From NCBI GenBank assembly GCA_009926295.1, contig RFPF01000058.1, positions 1 to 14,188 on the forward strand: a DNA stretch of 14,188 nucleotides. The letters are read 5' to 3'. Position 1 is the first letter of the stretch. The number at the start of each line of letters is the position of its first letter. The notes under the pieces are model-generated. The model did no database searches, had not been told where the DNA came from, and saw nothing but the letters and a program-made list of their open reading frames with translations. Positions 1-6,917 of the stretch are shown here, one piece after another. Both the position numbers and the translations under genes were made by a program. Source of the stretch: Planctomycetia bacterium (GTDB lineage Bacteria; Planctomycetota; Planctomycetia; Pirellulales; UBA1268).

Positions 1-120
1 TCGCTCCCAGTCGTCGAGCACACGGGCATGAGCCGTGCGGTAGCGCTGCTCGAGCACGTGGCCACATTCGTGGAGCAGCACGGCGGTATCCGCTCGATCG
101 GTTCGACAACCTGCTCCACC
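1..120 (-). other. Shifted coding frame with HECGH motif at the end of the pectate-lyase frame
   Basis: In the frame offset from the lyase gene, the minus strand is open from 120 (just after a TGA at 121-123) to the window edge. It reads DTAVLLHECGHVLEQRYR followed by TAHARVLDDWER, with HECGH encoded at 58-72. This looks like normal protein sequence and resembles a zinc-metallopeptidase HExxH helix. The lyase frame over the same bases gives an implausible Cys/Ser/Thr-rich run. Adding a single base near 90-95 would join the preceding VEQVVEPIER directly to DTAVLLHECGH. Either the gene has a recent frameshift, the assembly has an error here, or a second gene or domain begins nearby. I do not recognise the family. 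Confidence 0.45.
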
Positions 121-1526
121 TCAAGGCCGGTGTCGGCCTGGATCGTGATCGTGAACGATACGCCGCCGAGCCACGCCCGCCACCGCCGCCCCGGGGAGGC
201 GTCGTTGAGCATCGCGACACGGTCGGGACCCGAGACCAGTTCGACCTTGTCGCGATTCGCGGAGCCGACCGTTGCCGCAAGGCTGCCAAACCGATCGATG
301 AGGGCGTCGCCTGCGCGGGGGAGCGTGGGAAGATCGAGGTCGGGTAGGCCGCCGTCGGGCATGCGCGGCGCCAGAAATCGTTCATCCGAGAGGCTCTCCA
401 AGTCGGCGGCGGTGAATGTGATCCCCAGGTTCCAGGAGTTGTGCTGCATATCGGCCGCCCCGTCGTTTCGGATCTTGGCCGGGAAGGCGATGTTGTCGCA
501 CAGTCGATGGACGCCGGTGCCAGACAGCACGACGTCGGAGAGCATGTCGAAGGCGGCCCCGCGGTTGGCATAGGCGACGTTGCCGAGCCAGTCGCTGCCG
601 CCGTGGGAGTGGTTGGCATAGAAACCCTGAGCCTTGTTTCGGATCGACACGCAATTCCGGATGACGTGGCGGACGCCCGTGAACGTGTTGCCCATCTTGA
701 AGCCGGCCCCGTTGCCGCTGGCCGCGAGCCCCGCGCCATCCGGCGTGTAGCCCGAGCCCATCGCCCAGCAGTGCTCGATGATCACCGGCACTTCCTGCTT
801 GAACCAGTCGTAGCCGTCGTCGGAGTTCCACCAGGCGCGGCAGCCGCGAAACACGGTGCTCGGGCCGCGCTTCTGGTAATGGCAGCCGAAGCCGTCGGCG
901 TTCTGCCCCGGGCCGGTGTCCGCATGGGGATCGTAGTTGTTGTAGGAATCGCAGTTGAGCACGAGATGGCCGCCGGTGCCTCCGTCGATGAAGAGCCCCG
1001 GGCCCTGGTTGTCGTGCAGCGACAGCCGCTCGAGCACGGTGTGGCTCGCGTCCTTCACCCACAGGCCATAACTCGTTCCCCGCAACGCCATCACATGGCA
1101 GACCTCGAGCCCTTTCAGATGCACCCAGCTGCCGGAAACCTTCACGCCGACGGGCCGCTCCGGGCTCGTGAGCCCTGTGCAGTCGATGACCGGCCGTTCA
1201 TCCGCGAAGGCGAAAAACCGAATGGGGTTGCCGGGCTCGCCACTTTTGTTGAGCACAACGCCCGCCACCCGTTCGCCGGCCACCCTGTAGGTGCCGCCAT
1301 GCACGAAGACGGTATCGCCCGGGGCGGCGGCATCGTGGCCGCGCTGGAGCGTGGCGAAGGGCTGCGCCTGCGTGCCGGGATTGGCGTCGTTGCCGTCGGG
1401 CGCCACGTGGTATTCCGCCGCGGGCACCGTCGCGGCCGCGACGAGCAGGATGACAGCGAGGATGAACGAGCCCCAGCGGGTGAGGTCGGTGGCCGCCGTG
1501 CTCTTGACGCCCTGCCGCGGCCCCAT
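1..1526 (-). CDS. PL9-type pectate lyase, secreted right-handed beta-helix protein (3' end outside the window)
   Basis: Probable exported polysaccharide lyase that cleaves pectate-like polyuronates by Ca-dependent beta-elimination. The ATG at 1526 gives a signal peptide: a basic N-terminus, a hydrophobic core at about residues 19-35, and a probable cut near residue 37 (VPAA/EYHV). Next comes the usual beta-helix opening (YHVAPDGNDANPGT, about 39-52). The active-site motifs agree with family PL9: NADGF with D211, NSDDGYD with D236, D237 and D240, and GFKMG with K277. From memory, Erwinia Pel9A uses D209/D233/D234/D237 and K273, so the spacing is almost identical and all key residues are present. 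After a normal C-terminus near 'GGLPDLDLPTLPRAGDALID' the frame continues for about 100 further residues and leaves the window open; its last 30 or so residues look out of frame (separate entry). A GTG 15 bases upstream is a possible alternative start. The gene diverges from the nucleotidyltransferase gene. The exact substrate is not certain. Confidence 0.83.
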   Translation of the reverse strand, partial: MGPRQGVKSTAATDLTRWGSFILAVILLVAAATVPAAEYHVAPDGNDANPGTQAQPFATLQRGHDAAAPGDTVFVHGGTYRVAGERVAGVVLNKSGEPGNPIRFFAFADERPVIDCTGLTSPERPVGVKVSGSWVHLKGLEVCHVMALRGTSYGLWVKDASHTVLERLSLHDNQGPGLFIDGGTGGHLVLNCDSYNNYDPHADTGPGQNADGFGCHYQKRGPSTVFRGCRAWWNSDDGYDWFKQEVPVIIEHCWAMGSGYTPDGAGLAASGNGAGFKMGNTFTGVRHVIRNCVSIRNKAQGFYANHSHGGSDWLGNVAYANRGAAFDMLSDVVLSGTGVHRLCDNIAFPAKIRNDGAADMQHNSWNLGITFTAADLESLSDERFLAPRMPDGGLPDLDLPTLPRAGDALIDRFGSLAATVGSANRDKVELVSGPDRVAMLNDASPGRRWRAWLGGVSFTITIQADTGLEVEQVVEPIERIPPCCSTNVATCSSSATARLMPVCSTTGS

Positions 1527-1640
1527 GATGAGCTGGATCACGATAGCCCTCTCATTTCCATGCGGTTGATTATCATGGTTCCCACTCGGCCTGATCACGA
1601 GGCTACACTTCGCGGGAGAGTGATGTGCGCGTGGGCGTTC

Positions 1641-1653
1641 TGCCCGAAGGGCA
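1641..1653 (+). promoter_or_regulatory. Small hairpin covering the probable ribosome binding site of the nucleotidyltransferase gene
   Basis: TGCCCGAAGGGCA forms a 5-bp stem with a GAA loop and ends 3 bases before the ATG at 1657. The only Shine-Dalgarno-like bases (GAAGG) lie in its loop and 3' arm. It could lower translation, but a stem this short may be chance in GC-rich DNA. Confidence 0.3.
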
Positions 1654-1656
1654 TTC

Positions 1657-2193
1657 ATGACAGGGCGACAGTTCTACGACTGGCAGACGGCAGGCGGGGC
1701 AGACGATGTGATGCGCATGGTCGATGCGCTTGAACGGGCCGAACTCCACTGGTGCGTGATTGGCGGAATCGCGGTGAATCACTGGGCGGCAGAGCCGATG
1801 GTGACCCGCGACGTCGATTTCGTCGTCACAGTCCCTGAAATCGACCGCGCAATCGCCGCGCTCGAGGGCGTCGGATTCGCGCCCGAGCGGCACGAATGGT
1901 CGGTGAACTTCAAGGGCCGATCGCAGGTGAGCCTGCAACTGAGCACGGAGGATTTCTACCGGGATTTTCCGGATCGGGCAGTGCCCGCCGACGTCCACGG
2001 GATTCTGCTCAGGGTCGCATCCCTCAAAGACACGCTCGCCGGCAAGATCAAAGCCTGGCGGACAGTCGATCGGCGGCCGAGCAAGGCGATCAAGGATCTC
2101 GGTGACATCGCCCGGTTGGTCGAAGCTCGGCCGGAGCTTGCAGCAACTCTGCCTGACGATGTGCGGGCTGCTCTCGATCGCACTCGCGCGTGA
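1657..2193 (+). CDS. Stand-alone nucleotidyltransferase-fold protein (AbiEii-like)
   Basis: A 178-residue protein with the minimal nucleotidyltransferase signature: CVIGGIAV (G36, G37) followed by TRDVDFVV (D52, D54, the metal-binding pair). The middle segment QVSLQLSTEDFY replaces the third acidic position of many polymerase-beta-fold enzymes. The C-terminal helices (LKDTLAGKIKAW, then SKAIKDLGDIARLVEA) match the small stand-alone 'nucleotidyltransferase' proteins common in Cyanobacteria, Chloroflexota and Planctomycetota, which resemble the AbiEii/AbiGii toxin core. No HEPN partner or AbiEi-type antitoxin gene lies next to it, so a toxin-antitoxin role is not supported here. The ATG at 1657 is chosen because the conserved region starts soon after and a weak GAAGG precedes it. 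It diverges from the lyase gene and converges on the broken lacI. Substrate unknown. Confidence 0.8.
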   Translation: MTGRQFYDWQTAGGADDVMRMVDALERAELHWCVIGGIAVNHWAAEPMVTRDVDFVVTVPEIDRAIAALEGVGFAPERHEWSVNFKGRSQVSLQLSTEDFYRDFPDRAVPADVHGILLRVASLKDTLAGKIKAWRTVDRRPSKAIKDLGDIARLVEARPELAATLPDDVRAALDRTRA

Positions 2194-2318
2194 ACCACCA
2201 CGATTCGACGCGCGTTGCACATGAGCCACGGTGCCCAAGTTGACGAGCCGGTCTCTGCTGAAGACTGGCCGGAGTTTTTGTTTGATCCGCATGCGTTGGT
2301 CTGGCTCGCGTCAGATCA

Positions 2319-3348
2319 TCAGGCAGAGCCGGCCCGCGGCGGCTGCACCGACTCACCCTCCACGATCTTCGGAACCACCCGCGCCGACCGCGGCTTCGGC
2401 GAAGCAACGCGGCCCTCGATGCGGTCGAGGAGCAGCCCTGCGGCGGCCCGCCCGATCTCGTAGGGTTGCTGATCGACCGTCGTCAGCCGGGGGCGAAGCC
2501 ACTTCATCTCCTCGACGGCCGATGGCGAGGCGGAGCGACTCGGCGACGGCATAGATCGGCGACGCCATGCGATCGTTGGGCACGAAGATGGCGGTGGGAC
2601 GGTCGGGGCGTGCGAGCATTGCGCGGGCTGCCGCTTCGGAATCCACATCGACGCATTCGGCGCTGCAGAGATCGACGCCCCGCAGCCGCGCGACGGCTTG
2701 CTCGAAGCCCCGCCGGCGCTCGGCGTAGGTCGACACCCACGGCTCGCCGGTGATGTGGCCCAGCCGCCGATGACCGAGGGCGAGGAGATGTTCCGCGACG
2801 AGCCGGCCGCCGGCCACATCGTCTGTGCCGCTGAAATCGGCCTTGGTCAGCGGGAGCTGGCGATCGACGGCCACCAGCGGCACGCCGCGTTCCCACACCT
2901 CCTTGAGATACATCTGCGACACCGTCTCATCTGACGGCCAGAAGATGATTCCATCGACCCGCTGATCGAGCAGGCGATGGAGGTATTCGAGTTCGGCTTC
3001 GTCGCGATTGGCATGCGGCCCCGCCCCGTGAAAATGCAGGATCGGCAGGCAGTGGTGCTCGGCCAGTGCGTCGTGGATGCCTTGGATCACCGCGGCATTG
3101 AACGACAGCCACGGCGACACCATCACGCCGACAGTGCGGGAGCGGCCGCTCTTGAGCGCATGCACGAGCCGATTCGGGCGATACTTCAGCCGCTTGGCGG
3201 CCTTGAGCACGCGGAGCCGCGTGGTTTCGGCGACATCGCCGCGACCGTTGAGCGCCCGCGAGACGGTCATCATCGAGATGCCGAGTTCCTCGGCGATCTG
3301 CTTGAGGCCGGCCCGGTGGCGGGAGCGGCTTTCCGCGGGGCTAGGCAT
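2319..3348 (-). pseudogene. LacI-family transcriptional regulator, disrupted by an out-of-frame internal deletion
   Basis: The N-terminal part is a textbook LacI/GalR regulator: HTH at about residues 15-34 (GLKQIAEELGISMMTVSRAL), hinge YRPNRLVHALKSGRSRTVGV, then the periplasmic-binding-protein-like ligand domain up to AESLRLAI, where residue 276 ends at base 2521. From 2519 onward the homology continues in another frame, AVEEMKWLRPRLTTVDQQ and onward to a stop at 2319. Family members normally carry a segment of the type 'PEDVSVVGFD' between these two blocks. That segment is missing, which suggests loss of about 29 bases and hence the shift. Read without repair, the first frame runs on into Arg/Pro-rich nonsense to a stop at 2353 (331 aa). 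DNA binding might survive, but ligand binding should not. An AT-rich patch at 3408-3423 lies upstream and may hold the promoter. The pectate lyase gene on the far side of the nucleotidyltransferase gene makes a sugar-responsive target plausible, but this is inference. A sequencing or assembly error remains possible. Confidence 0.82.
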
Positions 3349-3446
3349 AGGGCACGCGGCAGACGAGGCGGGAATTCCAGAGAACCCTCATAGTGTAGCC
3401 TGGTCCGTTAATAAAAACATTATGCTGTGTGCGTGCTGCCGGACGT

Positions 3447-3499
3447 GACAGCCTGAAGCCTGTCCTACGTGTTCTCTCGACAGGCTGAGCCTGTCCTAC
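3447..3499. repeat. Two REP-like palindromic units between the ABC ATPase gene and lacI
   Basis: Two similar units, each ending in GCCTGTCCTAC, lie at 3447-3468 (GACAGCCTGAAGCCTGTC plus CTAC) and 3479-3499 (GACAGGCTGAGCCTGTC plus CTAC), with 10 bases between them. The second is a perfect 7-bp inverted repeat around TGA; the first has one mismatch. The second unit includes the TAG stop (3498-3496) of the ABC gene, so on the minus strand a hairpin follows that gene at once. No T-run follows, so mRNA stabilisation or a dispersed REP-type element fits better than an intrinsic terminator. Confidence 0.6.
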
Positions 3500-4428
3500 T
3501 CCTTGCCGAGCTTGCCTTTCGTGAGCTCGAGGAAGGCGGTTTCGAGATTCACCTCCGATTCACGCATCGAGAGGAGCTTGTGGCCCTCGGCCACGAGCCT
3601 CGCAGCGAGTGGCGAGGCGTCGGGCACGCCCTCGGCGAGCGTCACGAGGATCTCGCCGTCGCGCACCGCCACGGCAGATGCCTCGGGGGCCTTTTCGAGC
3701 AGCCGCGCAGCGGCCTCCGGAGGCCCGGCCACCGCGATCCGGATCACGGGCCGGCCGCGTACCTGGGCGAGCAGATCCTGCACGTTACCGCAGGCGAGCA
3801 GCCGACCGTATTCGATGATGCCCACGCGATTGCAGATGTCGGCGAGCTCCGGAAGGATGTGGCTCGACACGAGGATCGTCTTGCCGAGGCCCTGCAGCCG
3901 CTTGAGCAGGCCGCGCATCTCGATCCGGGCCCGCGGGTCGAGGCCGCTCGCCGGCTCGTCGAGCAGGAGCACCTGCGGGTCGTGGAGCAGCACGCGGGCC
4001 AGGCCGAGCCGCTGCGTCATGCCGCGGGAAAGGCTCGTCACGAGCTCGTCGCGCTTCACGGTCAGATCGACGAGCTCGAGCGACCGCTCGGCGACCCTTC
4101 GCCGCTCCGGCCCCTGGATCCGGTAAGCGGCAGCGAAGAACTCCAGATACTCGATCACCCGCATGTCGTCGTAGACGCCGAAGATGTCGGGCATGTAGCC
4201 GATCGCGCGGCGGATCTCGCGGGGGTGCGTGTAGATCGAATGGCCGCACACATACGCCTCGCCCCATGTCGGCGCGAGGAGCGTCGAGAGGATGCGGATC
4301 GTCGTCGTCTTGCCGGCGCCGTTGGGGCCGATGAAGCCGAACAGGTCGCCGTGCTCGAGCTTGAGGTCGAGCGACTCGAGCGCGAAGAAGTCGCCGTATT
4401 TCTTGGTGAGATCGACCGTCTCGATCAT
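3496..4428 (-). CDS. ABC transporter ATP-binding protein (no partner permease in window)
   Basis: Cytoplasmic ATPase of an ABC exporter-type system, 310 aa. All nucleotide-binding motifs are visible: Walker A GPNGAGKTT at residues 34-42, signature LSRGMTQ at 133-139, Walker B VLLLDEP at 153-159, D-loop SGLD, and switch His190 (VSSH). The Q-loop position reads GYMPDIFGVYDD, with Asp81 where Gln is usual; this GYMPD form occurs in a recognisable subfamily of such ATPases. The C-terminal 90 residues form the accessory domain typical of CcmA/NatA/drug-exporter ATPases. The gene begins 6 bases after the stop of the 719-aa membrane protein gene and is the last gene of the leftward operon; only the palindromic repeats and the lacI remnant follow. 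No multi-TM permease is encoded nearby. The transported substrate cannot be read from sequence. Confidence 0.93.
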   Translation of the reverse strand: MIETVDLTKKYGDFFALESLDLKLEHGDLFGFIGPNGAGKTTTIRILSTLLAPTWGEAYVCGHSIYTHPREIRRAIGYMPDIFGVYDDMRVIEYLEFFAAAYRIQGPERRRVAERSLELVDLTVKRDELVTSLSRGMTQRLGLARVLLHDPQVLLLDEPASGLDPRARIEMRGLLKRLQGLGKTILVSSHILPELADICNRVGIIEYGRLLACGNVQDLLAQVRGRPVIRIAVAGPPEAAARLLEKAPEASAVAVRDGEILVTLAEGVPDASPLAARLVAEGHKLLSMRESEVNLETAFLELTKGKLGKE

Positions 4429-4434
4429 GGATGC

Positions 4435-6594
4435 CTAAGGCTCCAGCGGAAGAACGAAACGCCAGATGCCGGTCTTTCCGGCCGCGGCGGCGATGGTGCG
4501 ACCCTCGGCGGTGCCGGGGGATCGGATGTTCCAGGTGGTGCCGGGCGGACCGCTGCCGACGAGCACCGCCCGCCCGGTGTCGAGCACGGGTGACAGGTCG
4601 AGTCGACGGAGACGGCCGGGCTCGAGACCGGTGTAGGCGACGCCTCCCGCCGCCCGGTGGAAGCCGGCGACCTCCAGGATGCGCGCCACGTCGGTCGAGG
4701 AGGAGTCCCATCTCTCCGCGACATCGCGTTCCCGCGCTGCCGCGCGGTGAGTCAGGGCGCTCGCCAGGGACCGCGGCCCGCGGCCGGCCCCGGGGTCGAA
4801 ACGGTCTCCTGGTGCGAGTCGGCCCACGTCGTAGAGCCAGCCCGCATGGGCGAGCACGCACGCCTCCAGCGGAAACGGCAGCCTGCTTTCGATGGAACCG
4901 CGGAGGGCAGCCTGGGCATCGCGGTCGAGCTTCGCGACGATCGGAGCTTCGTCCGGTGCGGCGGGGAGCGTCGCCATCCAGTCGGCCTCGAAGAGGCGGC
5001 TGGAGTCGGCCGCGATCGGCTCACCCACGAGCGCCGCGAGCCCGTCGGCGTAGGCGTAGTCGGCGGCACCGAGCGCAGGATGGGCGGCGGCGGCGTCGCT
5101 CGCTCCCAGTCCCCTGCCGGCGTCGGCGCACCACGACACGGCGGCATCGGCAGTGCCCGCGGCGAGGCCATCTGGCATAACGCTGGCGTCGAGCGTGGCA
5201 TTCTCCGGCGCCCACGCACCGGCCCAGGATCGTCCCCGCACCGAGCCGGTGACGACATCGACGTCGACGATCCCGGCCGCCGAACTCCGCCAGGCATCGC
5301 CCTTCCAGTGTCGCCCGGCGATCCACGCCAGTCCGCTGAAGGAGGCGACGATCACGGGCAGGGAAATCCACGCCATCGCGGCCCGATCTCCACCCCGGGA
5401 CGTCAACCACCAGTCGAGCGGATACAGGCACGCCACGTAGAGCATCCCGAGCGCCGCGATGACCTCGAATGGCACGGCGGCGACACCGGGAAAGCGGTCG
5501 ATCGCGGCGCGCAGTTGCCCGGCGAGATCGACCACGCTCCGGTTCGCGTCCGCTCCCCTGCCCGCCTCGGCCTGTACCGCCCGGCCACCGATCAATTCGA
5601 CGAGCAGCGTCTCGGTGCCGGGCCAGGAACGAAACGCGGGCCGGTCGAGGTCGAGGCCCAGCCAGGTGATCGTGCCGAACCCGCGCACGCTGCGGACCAC
5701 CAGCGGCAGGTCGGCAGCCGCACGCCCCTCGAAGGCCAGGATGGTGCCGTCGAGTCGCGCGGCGTCGGCCAGCACCGGTGCCTGCAGGCCCGAGAGAGCC
5801 GCCTTGTCGAGCGGCCGTGCGGCCCGGCCGAAGGCTTCGATCGCCGCGGATCGCCGCAGCGGCACCAGCCGTTCGACCCGCCCCGGAGCGCCCGGCGGCC
5901 CCGGCAGCCATGTTGCGGGCCCTGCCCCGCGCGCGGCCGACTCCCCGGCGATATAGACGAGGGTGCCTCCCTGCCGCACCCAGCCGTCGATCGCGGCGAG
6001 CGCGTCTTGAGACACGTCGTCGTCACCGTCGGCCAGCGCGTCGCCGCAGGCCACGATCACGTCGACTCCGTCGAGGTCGCGGGCCGTCATGCCGCGTGCC
6101 CCGGCGGCGAGTTCGCGCGGGCACGCGCAGCGGATCACCCGCGGTCGAACACCGTCCTCCCTCGCCATCAGCCGTGCCGCCCGCTCCGCCGGGTCGAGAT
6201 CGCCGATCACGAGGATCGTCGGTTCGCCTGCCGGCTGTGCCGGCGGCACCGCGAATGACTGCCGATCGACCGCGCTGGCCGCTGGCTGCTCCACTTCGAT
6301 TCCGGCCTCGGGCCGCCCGAACCGCACGCGAAACCGCAGTCGCCGCGCAGCGGTCCCGGAGGTCGTGGTCGGCGCCGGAGACCGCACCCACTGGCCGTCG
6401 GGATCCTGCACCCGCACGTACCATTCCCCGTCGAGAGGATCGTTGGCAACGGGCACGGAGATGACCACGGGCGTCCACGCCCCGGTGCGGTGGACGCCGC
6501 CGAACCCGACCGTGACGTCCTGCGAGACGGCGCGTGCGGCCGCGAGCAGGATCGCCAGCAGGCTGCCGCCGACCACTCGGCCGAGGGGGCGCAT
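4435..6594 (-). CDS. Membrane-anchored protein with glutamine-amidotransferase-like region, partner of ABC ATPase
   Basis: A 719-aa protein without assigned function. The N-terminus looks like a signal peptide or anchor (hydrophobic core about residues 8-20, possible cut after RAVS). A beta-rich extracytoplasmic domain follows (about 27-120). Next is a class-I glutamine-amidotransferase-like Rossmann region (about 126-220) with ILVIGDLD, VDVIVACGDAL and DGWVRQGGTLVYIAG; no clear catalytic Cys-His-Glu triad is seen. A further strand block GFGTITWLGLDLD lies near 305-317. Two TM helices at about 376-393 and 406-426 precede a second, Ala-rich extracytoplasmic domain (about 430-719). Proteins of this layout commonly sit beside Gld-type or multidrug-type ABC ATPase genes in Planctomycetota. 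Its ATG overlaps the mazG stop as TGATG, with GGAG about 8 bases upstream, and the ABC gene follows after 6 bases. It may act as a sensor or accessory subunit of the transporter; this is inference. Confidence 0.75.
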   Translation of the reverse strand: MRPLGRVVGGSLLAILLAAARAVSQDVTVGFGGVHRTGAWTPVVISVPVANDPLDGEWYVRVQDPDGQWVRSPAPTTTSGTAARRLRFRVRFGRPEAGIEVEQPAASAVDRQSFAVPPAQPAGEPTILVIGDLDPAERAARLMAREDGVRPRVIRCACPRELAAGARGMTARDLDGVDVIVACGDALADGDDDVSQDALAAIDGWVRQGGTLVYIAGESAARGAGPATWLPGPPGAPGRVERLVPLRRSAAIEAFGRAARPLDKAALSGLQAPVLADAARLDGTILAFEGRAAADLPLVVRSVRGFGTITWLGLDLDRPAFRSWPGTETLLVELIGGRAVQAEAGRGADANRSVVDLAGQLRAAIDRFPGVAAVPFEVIAALGMLYVACLYPLDWWLTSRGGDRAAMAWISLPVIVASFSGLAWIAGRHWKGDAWRSSAAGIVDVDVVTGSVRGRSWAGAWAPENATLDASVMPDGLAAGTADAAVSWCADAGRGLGASDAAAAHPALGAADYAYADGLAALVGEPIAADSSRLFEADWMATLPAAPDEAPIVAKLDRDAQAALRGSIESRLPFPLEACVLAHAGWLYDVGRLAPGDRFDPGAGRGPRSLASALTHRAAARERDVAERWDSSSTDVARILEVAGFHRAAGGVAYTGLEPGRLRRLDLSPVLDTGRAVLVGSGPPGTTWNIRSPGTAEGRTIAAAAGKTGIWRFVLPLEP

Positions 6595-6917
6595 CAGGGC
6601 TTCTCCGAGTTGGGACAGTTGCAGGCACGCTGGCCGCAGCCCGGACAGCCGGCGCCGTACTTCGCGGCGATCGCCGCCTCGAGATCGACATCGACCACGT
6701 TGGCGATCGTCGCCAGCCAGGCGAGCACGTCGGCGAATTCTAGCGCCAGTTCCCGCTTCGTCCCTGCGCTCGCGGAACCCGAGACGTGCGTGCGCAGGGC
6801 CGTCGCCAACTCGCCGATCTCCTCGGTGAGCCAGAGGAAGGTGCCCTCGACGCCCCGTGCGGCATCCTTGTCGTGGTACATCTCGCGGATCAGAGTTTGG
6901 AACTCCCCGATGGTCAT
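6594..6917 (-). CDS. MazG-fold nucleotide pyrophosphohydrolase with Cys-rich tail
   Basis: A 107-aa all-alpha NTP pyrophosphohydrolase-type protein, probably hydrolysing (d)NTPs to (d)NMP plus pyrophosphate as a dimer or tetramer. The family Mg-binding signature EExxE...ExxD is complete: E32, E33, E36 (EEIGE) and E60, D63 (EFAD). The tail CPGCGQRACNC has C91, C94, C99 and C101 in a CxxC...CxC arrangement that suggests a bound zinc; such tails occur in some small MazG proteins. The start at 6917 is chosen over longer upstream possibilities because the conserved domain begins at MTIGEF, the ATG overlaps the czcA stop as ATGA, and GGAGG lies 10 bases upstream. The stop overlaps the next gene's start (TGATG). 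Translational coupling on both sides is likely. Its relation to metal efflux is not evident. Confidence 0.88.
   Translation of the reverse strand: MTIGEFQTLIREMYHDKDAARGVEGTFLWLTEEIGELATALRTHVSGSASAGTKRELALEFADVLAWLATIANVVDVDLEAAIAAKYGAGCPGCGQRACNCPNSEKP

Noticed and set aside
441..1733. Long plus-strand open frame of 430 codons opposite the pectate lyase gene
   Set aside because: Composition is Ala/Val/His/Arg-rich with no recognisable domain. It is antisense to a frame with a signal peptide and full PL9 motifs; high GC produces such shadows.
1657..2193. Nucleotidyltransferase gene as half of a toxin-antitoxin or AbiE phage-defence pair
   Set aside because: No HEPN, AbiEi or other partner gene is adjacent; the neighbours are a divergent lyase gene and a convergent lacI remnant.
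3400..3430. A defined sigma-70 promoter for lacI in the AT-rich patch
   Set aside because: A TACACT-like -10 can be found, but no convincing -35 lies at the right distance, so I did not annotate it.
4657..6258. Plus-strand open frame of 533 codons opposite the 719-aa membrane protein gene
   Set aside because: No domain, Arg/Gly/Pro/His-rich, antisense to a frame with a coherent signal peptide, two TM helices and overlapping operon starts.
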